Positions 28,213 through 36,630 of a DNA stretch of 64,000 nt are shown here, piece by piece. The translations under genes and the position numbers were made by a program. The notes beneath the pieces were generated by a model, which saw only the letters and a list, made by a program, of their open reading frames with translations, was not told the DNA's origin and did not search any database. The DNA is from Sporomusa ovata DSM 2662. GTDB lineage: Bacteria; Bacillota; Negativicutes; Sporomusales; Sporomusaceae. The stretch's first letter is position 1; every line of letters begins with the position of its first letter. The stretch is taken from assembly GCF_000445445.1 (NCBI RefSeq), contig NZ_ASXP01000003.1, positions 186,001-250,000 on the forward strand, read 5' to 3'.

Positions 28213-28227
28213 TTTCTCAACTCCCTA

Positions 28228-30750
28228 TTATTTTGCGCCACAACAGCGTTTGTATTTTTTACCACTGCCGCAAGGACATAATTCATTACGGCCCGTTGTA
28301 TCTGTATTAATAATTGGTTCCAGTGGCTGAGACTGTTCGTCTCCTTCTTCGCCACCACGGGTGGCATGGGCGCCGCGCAAATGATCTTCCGGTTGAGCCT
28401 GAGTTACAATATTAACTCTGAATATGTACCGGACAATATCTTCCTGTACACTTTCCATCATTTGCTGGAACATATCATACCCTTCAATTTTGTACTCAAT
28501 CAACGGATTCTTTTGCCCATAAGCCCTGAGCCCAATACCCTGGCGCAGCATATCCATGGCATCAAGATGCTCCATCCATTTAGCATCAACCGTTTTAAGC
28601 ATAACAACTTTTTCAAGCTCTCGCATATTATCAGAGCCAAATAGCTCTTCCCGTCTACTGTAGGCAGCCTGGGCTACACGCACAAGTTCTTCCCGGAGTT
28701 CAAAGCGACTTAGCTTGTCAAGTTCCTCCTGCTTAAGCTCACCGTTAGGCGCAAAAAAGCCTTCACAGTATTCAATCAGGCCGGCATAATCCCATTCCTC
28801 AGGATATATCTTTTCATTAGCATATAAATCCATACCATAATCAATGATTTTTTCAATCATCATATCGATATTTTCTTTGAGATTATCCCCTGTCAGAATC
28901 TTCTTACGCTGGCTGTAAATAACCTCACGCTGCTGATTCATGACATCATCATATTCAAGAACGTATTTGCGGATATCAAAGTTTCGGGCCTCAACCTTTT
29001 TCTGGGCCTGCTCAATGGAACGGGTAATCAAGGAATGTTCAATCGGTTCGTCTTCTTCCATACCCAATTTTTCCATAATGCTAGCAATATTATCAGAACC
29101 AAACAAACGCATCAGATCATCTTCCAGCGATAGATAAAACCGCGAAGAACCCGGGTCACCTTGACGTCCGGCACGGCCACGCAGCTGATTGTCAATTCGG
29201 CGGCTTTCATGACGCTCAGTGCCAATAATACGGAGACCACCTAATTCGGCAACACCTTCACCTAACACAATGTCAGTACCACGACCAGCCATATTCGTAG
29301 CAATAGTAACTGCTCCTGCCTGACCTGCCTGGGCCACAATCTGAGCTTCCATCTCATGAAACTTGGCATTAAGTACATTGTGCGGTACACCCTTCTTCTT
29401 GAGCATTGCCGACAATTCTTCCGACTGCACAATAGAGGTTGTACCCACAAGCATAGGCTGCCCCTTGCTATGGAGTTCAGCAATTTCTTCAACAACAGCC
29501 TTGTACTTGGCACGCTTGGTTTTATAAATAACATCAGGCAAATCCTGCCGCTGCATCGGGCGATTGGGTGGAATAACAATAACATCAAGATTATAAATTT
29601 TACGGAATTCAGTTTCCTCAGTCTTAGCAGTACCTGTCATCCCAGCTAGTTTATTATACATGCGGAAATAGTTTTGGAAAGTAATGGTCGCCAGGGTTTG
29701 GCTTTCCCTTTCTACCTTAACGCCCTCCTTGGCCTCTATGGCCTGATGCAAACCTTCTGAATAGCGACGGCCAAACATTAAGCGACCGGTAAACTCGTCA
29801 ACAATGACAACCTCGCCCTCTTTAACCACATAGTCCTTATCCCGCTTCATCAAAGCATGCGCCCTGAGTGCCTGATTAAAATGATGTGACAGCTCAATGT
29901 TTTCGCTATCATAGAGATTTTTAACATTAAGCAGTTTCTCGGCTTTGGCCACGCCAGCCTCTGTCGGAGCTACCGTGTTGGCCTTTTCATCAATGGTATA
30001 GTCATCGCCTGCCGTTAATTTTGGCACAACCTTAGCCAACACAAAGTACATGTCAGTAGACTTTTCACCAGGGCCAGATATGATTAGCGGCGTCCGCGCT
30101 TCATCCACCAAAATACTGTCAACTTCATCGACAATAGAATAATTTAAAGGCCGCTGTACCATTTGTTCCGCGTAAATAACCATGTTATCCCGCAGGTAGT
30201 CAAAACCAAATTCATTGTTAGTACCATAGGTAACATCAGCACTGTAGGCCAATTTTCGTTCGTCAAAATCCAAACCATGGACAATAAGGCCAACAGACAG
30301 ACCAAGGTAGCGGTAGAGTTTTCCCATCCATTCGCTATCGCGGCGTGCCAAGTAGTCATTAACGGTAACAACATGCACGCCTCTACCTGTCAGTGCATTT
30401 AGATATACCGGCAAAGTAGCTACCAGAGTTTTCCCTTCACCTGTCCGCATCTCGGCAATTTTTCCTTCATGCAGAGTGATACCGCCCACCATCTGTACAT
30501 CAAAATGACGCATAGCCAAAACCCGGCGTGAGGCTTCCCGCACTACAGCAAAAGCCTCTGGCAAAAGGTCATCAAGCGTCTGTCCTTTATCTAACCGGCG
30601 CCTGAATTCGACCGTTTTGGCAGTTAACGTCGCATCACTCATATTTTTAAATTCGGGCTCAAACGCATTGATTTTGTCTACCAACTGTAACATGCGTTTA
30701 ATTTCTTTTTCGTTATCATCACCAAATATTTTCTTTAAAAATTTAAACAA
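28228..30750 (-). CDS. secA: Preprotein translocase ATPase SecA
   Basis: An 840-residue SecA. Walker A is MRTGEGKTLVATLP at about residue 100, DEAD-box VDEVDSILVDEARTPL at about 208, LAGMTGTAKTEE at about 370, and MAGRGTDIVLGEGV at about 490. It ends in a zinc-binding CPCGSGKKYKRCCG tail that contacts SecB or ribosomes. SecA drives export through SecYEG. The TTG at 30748-30750, eight bases after GGGGAG, gives the conserved FKFLKKIFGD opening; a longer version would add a false hydrophobic N-terminus. prfB starts 15 bases after its stop, a standard secA-prfB pair. Confidence 0.97.
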   Translation of the reverse strand: MFKFLKKIFGDDNEKEIKRMLQLVDKINAFEPEFKNMSDATLTAKTVEFRRRLDKGQTLDDLLPEAFAVVREASRRVLAMRHFDVQMVGGITLHEGKIAEMRTGEGKTLVATLPVYLNALTGRGVHVVTVNDYLARRDSEWMGKLYRYLGLSVGLIVHGLDFDERKLAYSADVTYGTNNEFGFDYLRDNMVIYAEQMVQRPLNYSIVDEVDSILVDEARTPLIISGPGEKSTDMYFVLAKVVPKLTAGDDYTIDEKANTVAPTEAGVAKAEKLLNVKNLYDSENIELSHHFNQALRAHALMKRDKDYVVKEGEVVIVDEFTGRLMFGRRYSEGLHQAIEAKEGVKVERESQTLATITFQNYFRMYNKLAGMTGTAKTEETEFRKIYNLDVIVIPPNRPMQRQDLPDVIYKTKRAKYKAVVEEIAELHSKGQPMLVGTTSIVQSEELSAMLKKKGVPHNVLNAKFHEMEAQIVAQAGQAGAVTIATNMAGRGTDIVLGEGVAELGGLRIIGTERHESRRIDNQLRGRAGRQGDPGSSRFYLSLEDDLMRLFGSDNIASIMEKLGMEEDEPIEHSLITRSIEQAQKKVEARNFDIRKYVLEYDDVMNQQREVIYSQRKKILTGDNLKENIDMMIEKIIDYGMDLYANEKIYPEEWDYAGLIEYCEGFFAPNGELKQEELDKLSRFELREELVRVAQAAYSRREELFGSDNMRELEKVVMLKTVDAKWMEHLDAMDMLRQGIGLRAYGQKNPLIEYKIEGYDMFQQMMESVQEDIVRYIFRVNIVTQAQPEDHLRGAHATRGGEEGDEQSQPLEPIINTDTTGRNELCPCGSGKKYKRCCGAK

Positions 30751-30936
30751 ATTATCAACTCCCCAGCCAAAAAACAAATATATTGCACAATCAACTAAGA
30801 CCGCTAACTTCACATAGTTAGGTCTTTCACCGCGATCATAGGGTTAGTATGTGCCTAATATATGATTTTAGCAGAAAGCTGGTGTAAAGTCAAAAATTGG
30901 GTTGCCTGATATCAAAATAATAGATAGGAAAAACAG

Positions 30937-31028
30937 AAGCGAGATTGCAGCGCCAGTGCTCATAATGACCGGGAAGGCAGACCTGCCGTTCCTCTCGCCA
31001 TTGCACTTCTCGCGAAGCAATCTCGCTT
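30937..31028. repeat. Large hairpin element after the hydrogenase operon, family C
   Basis: A 12-bp stem AAGCGAGATTGC/GCAATCTCGCTT encloses about 68 bases. On the minus strand it is followed by CTGTTTTTCC, so it may act as terminator for the hydrogenase genes. Its interior has GTCATTATGAGCAC...GCAATCT, resembling the GTCATTGCGAGCAC...GCAATCT at 62009-62035 and the widely spread CGTCATTGCGAGC intergenic repeats. Confidence 0.7.
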
Positions 31029-31057
31029 TTACATTTTATTTTTGGTACCAGTCAGTC

Positions 31058-31756
31058 TTAGCCTGGCTGTTGCTGACCGGGAGTAGTAATTTTACTGCCC
31101 TTGACTGGCTCGATTTCATTCTCAACCCATACCGGGTTATGATGCTCGGCCTCATGGAGCGGCTGAGTACCATCACCAAACATGCACAAAAATTCGCCCC
31201 AATTGTAGATTCCAAGGAAGATATGTGCGAATACGCTCACTCCCAGGACGATACCAACCACCAAATGCACCATATCAAACCAATACATGGCTGCCTTAGG
31301 AGCCACCGGCAGGAAGGCGTATAACGCCCAACCGGTAACAATCAGCAGAATGCCACCAATCAGCATCATAATCCCCATTTGTTTTTGACCAGAGTTCATT
31401 TTACCCATTGGCGGTACTGGAATAGTTTTGCCTAATAACATTTTCTGCGGATAGCCACCACAAACTTTCATCCAGGCCAGATCCCGCTCATCAAAGGAGA
31501 ATATCCGGCGGGTAAAGGCCACAATTCTGTCCAACGCAAAGATGGTATAAAAAATACAAGATAACGTAAGAATACATGCGCCTATAATATGGATTTGCAT
31601 AATCACGTTTTGCAGATTTTCGCCAAACGGTTTAAGCCAAATAAAAAATCCAGTAAGAGCTGCTGGTAAAAAACCCAAAATTAATCCCCAGTGAAATAGC
31701 CGCGAGATAAGAGGGTGCTTGAGTACCCGCGGTCCGTGTTCATCATGCTGGCTCAT
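31058..31756 (-). CDS. Hydrogenase-associated cytochrome b (di-haem, b561-like)
   Basis: A 232-residue membrane protein of the formate dehydrogenase gamma / Ni-Fe hydrogenase cytochrome b type. There are four helices, with candidate haem-ligand histidines in SRLFHWGLILGF (about residue 22), IMQIHIIGA (about 55), and FDMVHLVVGIVLGVSVFAHIFLG (about 165-182). A long loop between helices 2 and 3 (KVCGGYPQKMLLGK) is typical of the family. It is the last gene of the hydrogenase operon. It would take electrons from the exported [FeFe] enzyme into the quinone pool, or the reverse. The ATG at 31754-31756 has GGAGGG seven bases upstream. Confidence 0.85.
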   Translation of the reverse strand: MSQHDEHGPRVLKHPLISRLFHWGLILGFLPAALTGFFIWLKPFGENLQNVIMQIHIIGACILTLSCIFYTIFALDRIVAFTRRIFSFDERDLAWMKVCGGYPQKMLLGKTIPVPPMGKMNSGQKQMGIMMLIGGILLIVTGWALYAFLPVAPKAAMYWFDMVHLVVGIVLGVSVFAHIFLGIYNWGEFLCMFGDGTQPLHEAEHHNPVWVENEIEPVKGSKITTPGQQQPG

Positions 31757-31768
31757 CAATTATCCCTC

Positions 31769-32080
31769 CTACACTAATTTCGTTCTGTCTACATACTTAG
31801 TATGAAACAGTTCTTCGGCCAAATTACTGAGCGGATTCTGAGCAAATTTTTTGTACACATCAGTAACTGCCTGATTGTTATGGCTTTGACGGACTTTTGC
31901 TTTTACATCATCATTATAAATGCCTTGTGCCCGCAGCTTGATGTATTTTGTGCGGTCTTGTACCAAATCTGTAGCAACATAGGCCCCGGTCCACAAGATT
32001 GCACCGGCTACACCTACGATTCCTATGAATTCACGTCGCGAGACCTTTACGGCCTTTTCTACATAATCATAATGCGCCAT
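31769..32080 (-). CDS. [FeFe] hydrogenase small subunit with twin-arginine signal
   Basis: A 103-residue protein. The N-terminus carries a twin-arginine motif (KVSRREFIGIVG, residues 12-23) and then a hydrophobic stretch (AGAILWTGAYVA), an evident Tat signal. The rest (KLRAQGIYNDDVKAKVRQSH...KFAQNPLSNLAEELFHTKY) is the iron-hydrogenase small-subunit domain. It wraps round the large subunit, as HydB does in Desulfovibrio. The large subunit lacks its own signal, so the folded pair is likely exported together on this signal. It sits 12 bases after the large-subunit gene. Confidence 0.9.
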   Translation of the reverse strand: MAHYDYVEKAVKVSRREFIGIVGVAGAILWTGAYVATDLVQDRTKYIKLRAQGIYNDDVKAKVRQSHNNQAVTDVYKKFAQNPLSNLAEELFHTKYVDRTKLV

Positions 32081-32092
32081 TGTGTTCCCTCC

Positions 32093-33352
32093 TTATGACC
32101 AAGGTAGTACGGCCTTGGCTTTATCCAGCCAGGAAGTACCCATTGGGTTGATTGGCTGACCACCACCGTTGACACAGCCGGCCGGACAATTCATAATTTC
32201 GATGAAGTGATAGGGTGATTTACCGGCTTTGACTTCTTCCAGAAGCGGTTTTACGTTTTCCTTGGTGCCGTGGGCTACAGCTACTTTCAGCGTAACTTCT
32301 TTACCTGTTTTAGCATCTACCATCGTAACACTGGCTTCCTTCACGCCTTTTAGGCCGCGAACAGGTTTGAATTCAAGCACATCCAGTTCCTTGCCGGTGA
32401 TTACAAAATAGGCTGTCCGTAAAGCAGCTTCCATTACACCGCCGGTATTGGCAAATATAGTACCTGCGCCACTATATTGGGCTAAAGGATTATCCTTATC
32501 AGTAAACTCAGCGACAGTCCTAATGTCAATATTCAATTTCTTTAACAGACGGGCTAAATCCCTTGTAGTTAGCACTACATCAATATCAGGATAACTTCCT
32601 GATCTGCCTTGTGTTTTCCAGTACTCGGAAGCACTTTTGAATTCAGGACGGGAAGCCTCAAATTTTTTGGCAGTACAAGGCATAACGCCTACCATGAATA
32701 TATCTTCCGGGTTAACCTTCCAGACTTCTTTAGCACCATAAGTTTTCCCCAGTGCGCCAGCCATCATCATCGGCGACTTGGCCGAAGACATGTTCGGTAA
32801 AACTTCAGGATAGTACAGTTCTGCATACCGAACCCAAGCCGGGCAACACGAAGTAAACTGTGGCAACGGTCCTAAATGATGCTCTGTCGGCTCTCCTAAC
32901 GCGTAGTGGCGAATCTTGGCAATAAGCTCCATGCCTTCTTCCATAATGGTCTGATCGGCAGTAAAGACAGTGTCAAGAACTTTAAACCCAGCCTGTTTCA
33001 TTGCTCCATACATTTTTTCTGTTATCAGGCTACCGGGTTCCATTCCGAACTCCTCACCAATAGCAACGCGAACTGCCGGGGCAATTGTTGCAACAACTGT
33101 CAGTTTCTTGTTCTTAAGCTTGTCAATAACCTGATCCACTACGTCAACTGTGTCTTTGGGAGCCCCAAACGGACAGTTAATGAGACATTGACCACAAGAA
33201 ATACATTTCTCGCTGTTGATCTTGTGAACGGCACCATACTTGCCCTCAATCGCATCTGTTGGACAAAATGCCTTACACGAATCGCAGCCTTTGCATGTCT
33301 TGCTGTCAATCTCAATAATACGGGTTACCTCCTGTGATTGAAAACCTTTCAA
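32093..33352 (-). CDS. [FeFe] hydrogenase catalytic large subunit
   Basis: A 419-residue large subunit. The N-terminus has two [4Fe-4S] ferredoxin motifs (CKGCDSCKAFCPTDA at residues 19-33 and CISCGQCLINCPFGAP at 50-65). The three H-cluster signatures are intact: TSCCPAWVRYAE (about 178), MPCTAKKFEA (about 235) and MNCPAGCVNGGGQP (about 395). It lacks the extra N-terminal clusters of large cytoplasmic enzymes and matches the two-subunit periplasmic type. TTG start with AGGAGG seven bases upstream. A second AGGAGG about 30 bases inside the gene is probably chance. It should oxidise H2 outside the membrane and pass electrons to the cytochrome b. Confidence 0.95.
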   Translation of the reverse strand: MKGFQSQEVTRIIEIDSKTCKGCDSCKAFCPTDAIEGKYGAVHKINSEKCISCGQCLINCPFGAPKDTVDVVDQVIDKLKNKKLTVVATIAPAVRVAIGEEFGMEPGSLITEKMYGAMKQAGFKVLDTVFTADQTIMEEGMELIAKIRHYALGEPTEHHLGPLPQFTSCCPAWVRYAELYYPEVLPNMSSAKSPMMMAGALGKTYGAKEVWKVNPEDIFMVGVMPCTAKKFEASRPEFKSASEYWKTQGRSGSYPDIDVVLTTRDLARLLKKLNIDIRTVAEFTDKDNPLAQYSGAGTIFANTGGVMEAALRTAYFVITGKELDVLEFKPVRGLKGVKEASVTMVDAKTGKEVTLKVAVAHGTKENVKPLLEEVKAGKSPYHFIEIMNCPAGCVNGGGQPINPMGTSWLDKAKAVLPWS

Positions 33353-33480
33353 GACAAAACCTCCTCACCCATGAAAATTAGATAGATAGCATGCCACTGT
33401 GCAGCAATCACTATTGTGAAAATTGGAACATTTGAAACCTAAAATATCCTAGAAATAAATAATGCCACAAATTAACTGTA

Positions 33481-33510
33481 AATTATATTGGCAGACTTGT
33501 CAATATAATT
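33481..33510. promoter_or_regulatory. Inverted repeat, possible operator upstream of the hydrogenase genes
   Basis: AATTATATTG and its exact reverse complement CAATATAATT are separated by 10 bases, in the 274-base gap between the hydrogenase start and the divergent gene at 33627. The right half overlaps TTGACA (minus strand, 33497-33502), which has a weak TACAGT 17 bases downstream. A regulator bound here would cover the hydrogenase promoter region. The protein is not identifiable. Confidence 0.45.
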
Positions 33511-33626
33511 GAAATAATCTGATTAAGTTATTTATTTCACTATTAACTTTTTTCCGTAAAAACCGTTTAAAAATCCACCAATTTATGCATACTATTACCA
33601 AAGGTTTTACCCTAGGAGGTAGCATT

Positions 33627-33878
33627 GTGAAGCATAATGTCATGGATATCCTCGACATAGTCGGCCAGCTTGCCGACCTTAAAGCTGTTGACTCCAAAAA
33701 TACATTAGCCATTGCCGTATTGATAGATCTTCTTATTGATAAAGGACTCTTTAGCAGACAAGAATTTGCTCAAAAAGCGCAAGAGTTGGAATCAGCCTCC
33801 TTGGCTGAAATAATTATGAAACGGCGATCCGAGCTACGAACACCCCGCTATCATCAAAAACAACACTATCAGAAATAG
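33627..33878 (+). CDS. Small hypothetical helical protein
   Basis: An 83-residue plus-strand protein I do not recognise. A GTG start lies seven bases after TAGGAGG. The sequence is helical and charged, with a leucine/isoleucine-rich N-terminal half (MDILDIVGQLADLK, LAIAVLIDLLIDKG) and a basic tail (KRRSELRTPRYHQKQHYQK). It has no cysteines, signal peptide or membrane helix. It is divergent from the hydrogenase operon and convergent with hpf, sharing a terminator with it. A small regulatory or scaffold protein is possible, but nothing in the sequence tells. Confidence 0.65.
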   Translation: MKHNVMDILDIVGQLADLKAVDSKNTLAIAVLIDLLIDKGLFSRQEFAQKAQELESASLAEIIMKRRSELRTPRYHQKQHYQK

Positions 33879-33903
33879 CTGGAAGATATCTTCCAGCTAT
33901 TTC
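33872..33903. terminator. Bidirectional terminator between 33627-33878 and hpf
   Basis: A perfect 32-base palindrome (GAAATAGCTGGAAGAT then its reverse complement), T-rich on both flanks. It includes the stop codon of the plus-strand gene and lies 12 bases past the hpf stop. Confidence 0.85.
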
Positions 33904-33914
33904 TTTGTCACTAG

Positions 33915-34463
33915 CTAAAATTCCGGTTCAATTAATCCATATCGACCATCTCTGCGGCGGTACACCACATTAACTTCTTCCGTATCAGCATTAGCGAAAA
34001 CATAAAAGTCATGATTAATAAGATTCATCTGCATAACAGCCTCATCAACAACCATCGGCTTAATGGCAAACCGCTTGGTTTTTACAATGTCAAACTCATC
34101 TTCACTAGCAGTAGCCAGAGGAGCTGCAGTGATTAAATCTGTTTTAAAGCTCCCGCCTTTTAGCTTACGGGACAGTTTTGTCTTATATTTTTCAATTTGC
34201 TTTTCTAATTTCTCAATAACCAAGTCAATAGAGGTATACATATCAGGCGTCTCTTCTTCACCCCGAAGAAGAATTCCATTGATAGGCACGGTAACCTCAA
34301 CAATATGACGCCCTTTGTTTACGGTGAGGATTGCAGTAATTTCACCCATGCTTGCACCATCAAAATACTTCGTGATTTTGCCAACACGCTTGGTGACATA
34401 ATCTTTCAGTGCTGGTGTAATATCAATGTTTTTTCCTCGTACTATAATTGCCATATTACCCAT
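33915..34463 (-). CDS. hpf: Ribosome hibernation promoting factor, long form
   Basis: A 182-residue long-form HPF. The N-terminal RaiA/YfiA domain covers residues 4-100 (IIVRGKNIDITPALKDYVTKRVGKITKYF) and the C-terminal dimerisation domain about 128-182 (VKTKRFAIKPMVVDEAVMQMNLINHDFYVF...VVYRRRDGRYGLIEP). Long HPF dimerises 70S ribosomes into inactive 100S particles in stationary phase. The ATG at 34463 follows AGGAAAGGGG; a second ATG three codons later is an equally possible start. It lies in the secA-prfB neighbourhood, as in many Firmicutes. Confidence 0.96.
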   Translation of the reverse strand: MGNMAIIVRGKNIDITPALKDYVTKRVGKITKYFDGASMGEITAILTVNKGRHIVEVTVPINGILLRGEEETPDMYTSIDLVIEKLEKQIEKYKTKLSRKLKGGSFKTDLITAAPLATASEDEFDIVKTKRFAIKPMVVDEAVMQMNLINHDFYVFANADTEEVNVVYRRRDGRYGLIEPEF

Positions 34464-34569
34464 CCCCTTTCCTGGTTCCTATATTGTTAATATTCCCTAT
34501 CAAATCAAAAATTCCTGTTTAAAAATTCAATTTATTTTCTTATCTTAATTTTTTTAACCTATTAAAAAA

Positions 34570-34685
34570 GCGCTATCGCGCCCTTGAGGATACGGCTCTA
34601 ACCGCAGAATACACAGAGAGCATAGAGGAGAGATGTATATCGAGACATTCCCTCTGCGAACTCTGCGCTCTGCGGTTCAAAAAAC
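34570..34685. repeat. Dispersed hairpin repeat, family B, copy 2
   Basis: Nearly identical to 6031-6147 and in the same orientation. Differences are confined to a few bases in the stem (AGCATAGAGG for AGCGCAGAGG) and one missing base near the 3' arm. It fills the front of the 377-base gap between hpf and the cold-shock gene. Confidence 0.88.
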
Positions 34686-34798
34686 TTATACTTATCTTAT
34701 AAATAAAACCTGGCTTGGGCCAAGTCCGTTAGAACGCTGGCATAAGTCTTAGCCGTTCAATCAAGTGAAAGTTAACCTTTCTATATGGCTAAATCAAA

Positions 34799-34823
34799 AC
34801 CCGGCGATCACTAATCGCCGGGT
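34799..34823 (-). terminator. Terminator after the cold-shock gene
   Basis: A 10-bp stem ACCCGGCGAT/ATCGCCGGGT with a 5-base loop followed by TTTTG on the minus strand, 18 bases past the stop. Confidence 0.85.
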
Positions 34824-34840
34824 ATTTATATAGATATATC

Positions 34841-35041
34841 CTAGTTAGCCTTATATACGTTGCTGGCTTGTGGTCCACGAGCACCCTCAACGATTTCAAA
34901 TTCAACTTGTTGACCTTCGTTTAAAGTCTTAAAGCCTTCGTCTTGAATAGCCGAGAAATGTACGAACACATCGCCGCCATCTTCTCTCTCAATGAAACCA
35001 TAACCTTTTTCTGCACTAAACCATTTAACTTTACCAATCAT
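34841..35041 (-). CDS. Cold-shock domain protein (CspA/CspB family)
   Basis: A 66-residue single cold-shock domain with RNP1 KGYGFIE at residues 12-18 and RNP2 VFVHFSAI at 25-32. It binds single-stranded RNA and DNA and acts as an RNA chaperone. It has a strong AGGAGG before the ATG and its own terminator, so it is probably monocistronic. Family members are often growth- or cold-induced, but no cold-box leader is recognisable. Confidence 0.97.
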   Translation of the reverse strand: MIGKVKWFSAEKGYGFIEREDGGDVFVHFSAIQDEGFKTLNEGQQVEFEIVEGARGPQASNVYKAN

Positions 35042-35126
35042 GTGAAACTCCTCCTAAGATTGAACTACAGACTGCCTTTTAGCAGCCACAAGAAGAAGTA
35101 TAGCATAAATTGTCATTACTGTCAAT

Positions 35127-35846
35127 TTATAAAATCTTCGAAAGAAAAGCTTTGGTACGTTCTTCCTTGGCATGCAAAAATACGTCATCTGGCAAACCTT
35201 CTTCAACAATCCGGCCTTCGTCCATGAAAATAACCCGGTCACCTACTTCGCGGGCAAAGCCCATTTCATGAGTAACCACAACCATCGTCATTCCCTCATT
35301 AGCCAAGGTCTTCATAACATCCAGTACCTCTGTAATCATCTCCGGGTCAAGCGCCGATGTTGGCTCGTCAAAAAGCATCACTCTAGGTTTCATAGCCAGC
35401 GCCCGGGCAATCGCCACCCGCTGTTGCTGACCACCAGATAACTGTTCCGGGTAGGCATCAGCTTTATCAGATAACCCTACCTTTTTTAACAAATTAAGGG
35501 CCACCTCCTTTGCTTCCTCCTGTGGAATTTTACGAACCTTAACCGGCGCAAGTGAAATATTTTGCAGCACCGTCATATGGGGAAATAAATTAAACCGTTG
35601 AAAAACCATCCCCACTTCTTCCCGCACTTTATTAATATTAGCATCACTCGTAAGAGGAATCCCATCCACAATAATTTCGCCTTCGGTAGGCTGTTCAAGA
35701 TAGTTAATACACCGGAGCAGTGTGCTCTTACCAGAGCCGCTTGGCCCAATGATAACAACCACCTCTTGTTCGGCAATATGGAGACTAACATCGTTTAATA
35801 CATGTAATTTACCAAATTTTTTATGAACATTCTTAATGCTTATCAT
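35127..35846 (-). CDS. Polar amino acid ABC transporter, ATP-binding protein
   Basis: A 239-residue ATPase of the GlnQ/polar amino acid type. Walker A is GPSGSGKSTLLRCINYLE at about residue 34, signature LSGGQQQRVAIARAL at about 135, Walker B VMLFDEPTSALDPE, and H-loop VVTHEMGFAREVGDR. The ATG at 35844-35846 with GGAGG nine bases upstream overlaps the permease stop by 14 bases. It completes a substrate-binding protein / permease / ATPase importer. The amino acid cannot be fixed from this subunit. Confidence 0.94.
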   Translation of the reverse strand: MISIKNVHKKFGKLHVLNDVSLHIAEQEVVVIIGPSGSGKSTLLRCINYLEQPTEGEIIVDGIPLTSDANINKVREEVGMVFQRFNLFPHMTVLQNISLAPVKVRKIPQEEAKEVALNLLKKVGLSDKADAYPEQLSGGQQQRVAIARALAMKPRVMLFDEPTSALDPEMITEVLDVMKTLANEGMTMVVVTHEMGFAREVGDRVIFMDEGRIVEEGLPDDVFLHAKEERTKAFLSKIL

Positions 35847-36507
35847 CAGTCTTGTACCTCCGCTCAAGATAATCCACAAAGCGGGATATTGTCAACGTCA
35901 TCACAAGGTAAATAAAGGCCACTGTGATCCAAATCTCAAACGAGCCATAGGTTCGGGCAATAACCAGCTGTCCGCGCCGTGTAAGCTCCTCAAAACCGAT
36001 TACAGATACCAGAGACGAATCCTTGAGCATGGCAATAAATTCATTACCCAACGGCGGAATAATGCGTTTAAATGCTTGGGGTAAAATTATGTACCGCATA
36101 GTCTGCACCCAAGTCATTCCCAGTGAGCGTCCAGCCTCAATCTGTCCTTTGTCAATGGACTGAATGCCCCCACGAAAAATCTCGGCCACATAAGCACCAC
36201 TGTTGATACTGCAAGCAGTAATTGCAGCAATAAATGGGTCAATCCGCTGCCCAACGATAATCGGCAACGCAAAATAAATAAGAAAAATCTGCACCAAAAG
36301 TGGTGTACCACGAATAAAGTCTACATATATGGCCGCTAACACCTTAACCGGCCATAGCGTTGACAGTCGCGCAATGCCTACAAACATACCGATTAAAAGA
36401 CCAAAACCAACACTAAGCACCGTAATTTGTACCGTAACGCCGGCGCCCAGAAGGAGCAATGGAAACGACTGCAAGATTAACTCAAAATCAAAATTCAAAT
36501 TTCTCAC
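35833..36507 (-). CDS. Polar amino acid ABC transporter, permease
   Basis: A 224-residue membrane permease of the His/Glu/Gln/Arg type. It has about five helices and the EAA loop GAYVAEIFRGGIQSIDKGQIEAGRSLGM at about residues 100-128, which docks on the ATPase. A single permease gene implies a homodimer. The start may be the GTG at 36507, or a TTG three codons later (36498) that is better spaced from AAGG. Confidence 0.93.
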   Translation of the reverse strand: MRNLNFDFELILQSFPLLLLGAGVTVQITVLSVGFGLLIGMFVGIARLSTLWPVKVLAAIYVDFIRGTPLLVQIFLIYFALPIIVGQRIDPFIAAITACSINSGAYVAEIFRGGIQSIDKGQIEAGRSLGMTWVQTMRYIILPQAFKRIIPPLGNEFIAMLKDSSLVSVIGFEELTRRGQLVIARTYGSFEIWITVAFIYLVMTLTISRFVDYLERRYKTDDKH

Positions 36508-36589
36508 CCTTGCTAAGAATTATATAAGGCAGAATAAAATCACATGTCAATTATATGCGGACATACAATAGGTGTCAATAAATATAGGG

Positions 36590-36616
36590 AAAAAAAAGCG
36601 GCGCGATTTCCGCGCC
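36590..36616 (-). terminator. Attenuating terminator between binding protein and permease genes
   Basis: GGCGCG/CGCGCC stem followed on the minus strand by GCTTTTTTTT. It lies 14 bases past the stop of the binding-protein gene and upstream of the permease gene. Partial read-through would make much more binding protein than membrane subunits. Confidence 0.8.
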
Positions 36617-36630
36617 ATTACTGTCAACTC

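Noticed and set aside
33310..33332. AGGAGG about 30 bases inside the hydrogenase large-subunit gene, followed by ATT
   Set aside because: The upstream TTG has its own perfectly spaced AGGAGG and keeps the normal N-terminus ahead of the first ferredoxin motif.
33414..33430. Rex-like site TTGTGAAAATTGGAACA
   Set aside because: Only the left half fits the Rex consensus. The right half does not mirror it, so it is noted but not called.
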